From NCBI GenBank assembly GCA_017547265.1, contig JAFYQC010000124.1:1-8194 (forward strand): 8,194 nucleotides of DNA, given 5' to 3'. Each line of letters opens with the position of its first letter. Position 1 is the stretch's first letter. This document shows positions 6,568 through 8,194 of this stretch, piece after piece. The notes beneath the pieces were generated by a model. That model did not search any database, had not been told where the DNA came from, and worked only from the letters and a program-made list of their open reading frames with translations. This DNA comes from Kiritimatiellia bacterium. GTDB taxonomy: Bacteria > Verrucomicrobiota > Kiritimatiellia > RFP12 > UBA1067. Made by a program: the position numbers and the translations under genes.

Positions 6568-6581
6568 TTTTTTGATATAAT
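6568..6581 (+). promoter_or_regulatory. Extended -10 promoter of the glycosyltransferase gene (T6-TGA-TATAAT)
   Basis: Six T (6568-6573), then TGA (6573-6575) and TATAAT (6576-6581): the same spacing and extended -10 form as at 1552-1565, again without a recognisable -35 hexamer. The predicted start is near 6588, leaving about 20 bases of leader before the ATG at 6608. The whole gap 6539-6607 is 69 bases. A weak GCGG/CCGC pairing (6542-6545 with 6563-6566) before the T-run could act as a poor terminator for the tad unit. The octamer TAGCCCGC (6559-6566) also occurs upstream of the fhs promoter (1535-1542) at a different distance. Confidence 0.72.
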
Positions 6582-6607
6582 ATACTCTTAAACTTGCGAG
6601 TAGTAAG

Positions 6608-8194
6608 ATGAAAGACAGATTTTTCGACAAGATCGACTGGGCGGCCTTCTGGACGGCGACGCTCGTCACGTTTGCGGTATATTTCTTTACGCTTGGCCCC
6701 TCGGTAGGGCTTGAAGACTCGGGCGAGCTTGCGACGGCAGGCGCGCATCTCGGCGTCCCGCACCCCCCGGGGTATCCGTTCTGGACTTTTTGCAGCTGGC
6801 TTTTCTGCAAGGTGTTTTCTTGGGTTACCTACATGGGCCACCCGACGCCTGCGTGGTGCATCTCGCTCTTTTCCGCTACGGCCGGTGCGTTTGCCGCGGG
6901 CTTTACGGCGATGCTGATATGTCGTTCGGGGAGGGATTTTCTTGGGGGTGGAACGGACGGGGGTTCAGGCACCCCCGCACCCCTGCCCATGGAGGGAGTC
7001 AATGAGTGGCTCTGTTTTGGCGGCGGCGTTGCGGGCGCGCTTACGTTCGCGCTATCGCCTGTCGAGTGGTCGCAGTCGACAATCGTCGAAATCTACTCGC
7101 TCAACGCGTTCTTCCTGATGTGGGTGTTCCTGCTGAGCTATCGCTGGATGAGGAAGCCCTCCGACTTCATCCTCTGGTTCACGGCGTTCGTGTTCGGGCT
7201 CGGCCTCACCAATTATCAGGTTCTCCTTTTCGCCATCGTGCCGCTCGCACTCGTCATCGCGATGAAGAATATCGGCATGTTCCGCGATGTCTTCATCTAC
7301 TTGATGCCCGTCGCGCTCACTTACCAGATAATGCAGATCGGCTGCCTCCAGCGTGCGGACCAGTATATGCAGTCCGACGTCATCAACAAGCACATGCCCG
7401 TCCTGCAGACTGCCGGCTGTCCGTCGTCCGCCGTCATCGTCGTCGGCATCGTGTTCCTCGTCGCGGCAGTTGTCGCGGCCGCGGTCCTCAAGAAGCGCGG
7501 CGAGGGCGAGAAGGCGCGTCTTGCTGTTCTCGCGTTTGGCGGCTTTGGCGCGGCGCTCGTATTTCTCGCCGCGACTATCTTCGCGGGACCTGCGAAGTGG
7601 GAAGGTGTCTCTGCCGCGATTGCACCGCTCATAGAGCCGCGCAAATACGCGCTTGTTGCCTCGTTCATCGCGGCGAGCGTTGTCTTGGCCGTTGCGGCTG
7701 TTGTCGTCGAGGATGACGAACGTCGCATTTGGGAGGGCAAATCGCTTCCCTATATCGCGGGCGCCGCAGTCTGTGCACTTGTCGCAATTGTAATTGCGGC
7801 GAATGTTCCCGCGGCGGGTGATTTCGGCTATCGCGGAAAGATCTATCCGTGGGGCAAGTCGATTGCCATGTTCTGCGTTCCCCTCGTCGCGCTGTTCGCC
7901 CTCTGCTCGTTCACGAAGAAGGGGCTTGCGTTCGCGATTCCTGTCGCGGGGCTCCACATCGCGGCGTTCGTGCTGCTGAAGAACGGCGCGATGAATGGCC
8001 TCACGCATCCGTGCTCGTGGTGGTTCTGCTGGCCGATCGCGTGGAACTTCGTTCTTCTCGCGCTCGTGTGGGCGACGCTCCCGAACGGACGCTCCGTCGC
8101 GGGTGCTGCGTTCTTCGCGCAGCTCGGGGTCAGCTTCTACGCCTATATGCCGATAGTCTCCGATCTTCGCAATCCGCCGATGAACTGGGGCTAC
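6608..8194 (+). CDS. DUF2723 / GT117-type membrane glycosyltransferase, 3'-truncated by window edge
   Basis: Multi-span GT-C-like membrane protein of the DUF2723 family, related to protein O-mannosyltransferases and likely to move a sugar from a lipid carrier onto an extracytoplasmic acceptor. The frame is open from ATG 6608 to the last base (529 codons, no stop), so the C-terminus lies beyond the window. Family hallmarks: the first extracytoplasmic loop GLEDSGELATAGAHLGVPHPPGYP (shown here as GLEDSGELATAG, then HPPGYP; acidic Glu36/Asp37), then ALSPVEWSQSTIVEIYSLN (about 144-162) and, at the window end, YMPIVSDLRNPPMNWGY, equivalent to the family's PI-R-NP-NWG segment. Many hydrophobic helices follow, with charged loops such as KKRGEGEK and EDDERR. 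It has its own promoter. The Shine-Dalgarno is weak (GAG 7 bases before the ATG). Residues 113-127 are a Gly/Pro-rich loop encoded by a GC-rich hairpin. Acceptor and sugar are unknown. Confidence 0.87.
   Translation, partial: MKDRFFDKIDWAAFWTATLVTFAVYFFTLGPSVGLEDSGELATAGAHLGVPHPPGYPFWTFCSWLFCKVFSWVTYMGHPTPAWCISLFSATAGAFAAGFTAMLICRSGRDFLGGGTDGGSGTPAPLPMEGVNEWLCFGGGVAGALTFALSPVEWSQSTIVEIYSLNAFFLMWVFLLSYRWMRKPSDFILWFTAFVFGLGLTNYQVLLFAIVPLALVIAMKNIGMFRDVFIYLMPVALTYQIMQIGCLQRADQYMQSDVINKHMPVLQTAGCPSSAVIVVGIVFLVAAVVAAAVLKKRGEGEKARLAVLAFGGFGAALVFLAATIFAGPAKWEGVSAAIAPLIEPRKYALVASFIAASVVLAVAAVVVEDDERRIWEGKSLPYIAGAAVCALVAIVIAANVPAAGDFGYRGKIYPWGKSIAMFCVPLVALFALCSFTKKGLAFAIPVAGLHIAAFVLLKNGAMNGLTHPCSWWFCWPIAWNFVLLALVWATLPNGRSVAGAAFFAQLGVSFYAYMPIVSDLRNPPMNWGY
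6945..6983 (+). repeat. GC-rich interrupted inverted repeat inside the glycosyltransferase gene
   Basis: Inner perfect stem CGGGGGT (6958-6964) / ACCCCCG (6971-6977) around a six-base loop. An outer stem GGGGTG (6945-6950) / CACCCC (6978-6983) is separated on the 5' side by a 7-base bulge. The block keeps the reading frame and encodes a Gly/Thr/Pro-rich loop (residues 113-127) between two membrane helices. G- and C-runs of this kind are unlike the surrounding codons. It may be a small palindromic repeat that inserted in frame, or local slippage in a tolerant loop. Confidence 0.6.

Noticed and set aside
5842..6841. Overlapping minus-strand open frames across tadB and the following gap
   Set aside because: Both span the tadB coding region and the promoter gap in antisense, with no start signals and no recognisable protein motifs.
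6790..7716. Two consecutive + strand open frames (6790-7005 and 7006-7716) suggesting separate small genes
   Set aside because: They are in another frame from the DUF2723 gene that runs uninterrupted from 6608 to the window end; their translations are Arg/Ala/His-rich and have no ribosome binding sites.
7052..8008. 318-codon minus-strand open frame, rich in Arg, Asp and Glu
   Set aside because: It is the antisense shadow of the glycosyltransferase's hydrophobic codons. The + frame has family motifs at both ends and no stop.

Overview
The window (about 60% GC, all genes on the + strand, densely packed) looks like bacterial chromosome with six protein-coding genes. It contains no RNA genes, insertion sequences or CRISPR. 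The organism cannot be fixed from the sequence. The mix of a GC-rich genome, a clade-specific formate-THF ligase, Tad pilus genes with an FHA-fused ATPase, and a DUF2723 glycosyltransferase would fit an uncultured member of the PVC group (for example Kiritimatiellota or Verrucomicrobiota). That placement is a low-confidence inference.

Layout. (1) 1-1505: the 3' three quarters of an acetolactate synthase catalytic subunit (ilvB), overlapping by ATGA a very small, single-ACT regulatory subunit (ilvN). (2) 1506-1572: a 67-base gap with a weak terminator-like hairpin and an extended -10 promoter (T6-TGG-TATAAT) whose predicted start falls on the next ATG. (3) 1573-6538: a tight four-gene run of fhs (formate-tetrahydrofolate ligase), cpaB, an FHA-cpaF fusion and tadB, with junctions TGATG, a 3-base gap and ATGA. 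(4) 6539-6607: a 69-base gap with a second promoter of the same T6-TGA-TATAAT design. (5) 6608-8194: a multi-span DUF2723/GT117-type membrane glycosyltransferase that stays open to the window end.

How they work together. IlvB and IlvN make the first committed intermediate of branched-chain amino acid synthesis. Fhs loads formate onto tetrahydrofolate for purine and formyl-Met synthesis. CpaB, CpaF and TadB are inner-membrane and motor parts of a Tad/Flp-type secretion or pilus machine, but secretin, CpaE/TadZ, TadC, prepilin peptidase and pilin genes are not here. The coupling of a housekeeping folate enzyme to Tad genes is unusual. So are the apparently leaderless fhs start, the FHA-CpaF fusion, the Trp-to-Met change and missing C-terminal tail in IlvB, and a GC-rich hairpin insert inside the glycosyltransferase. 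No wholly new system is evident. The promoter architecture and the fhs-tad unit are the best leads.
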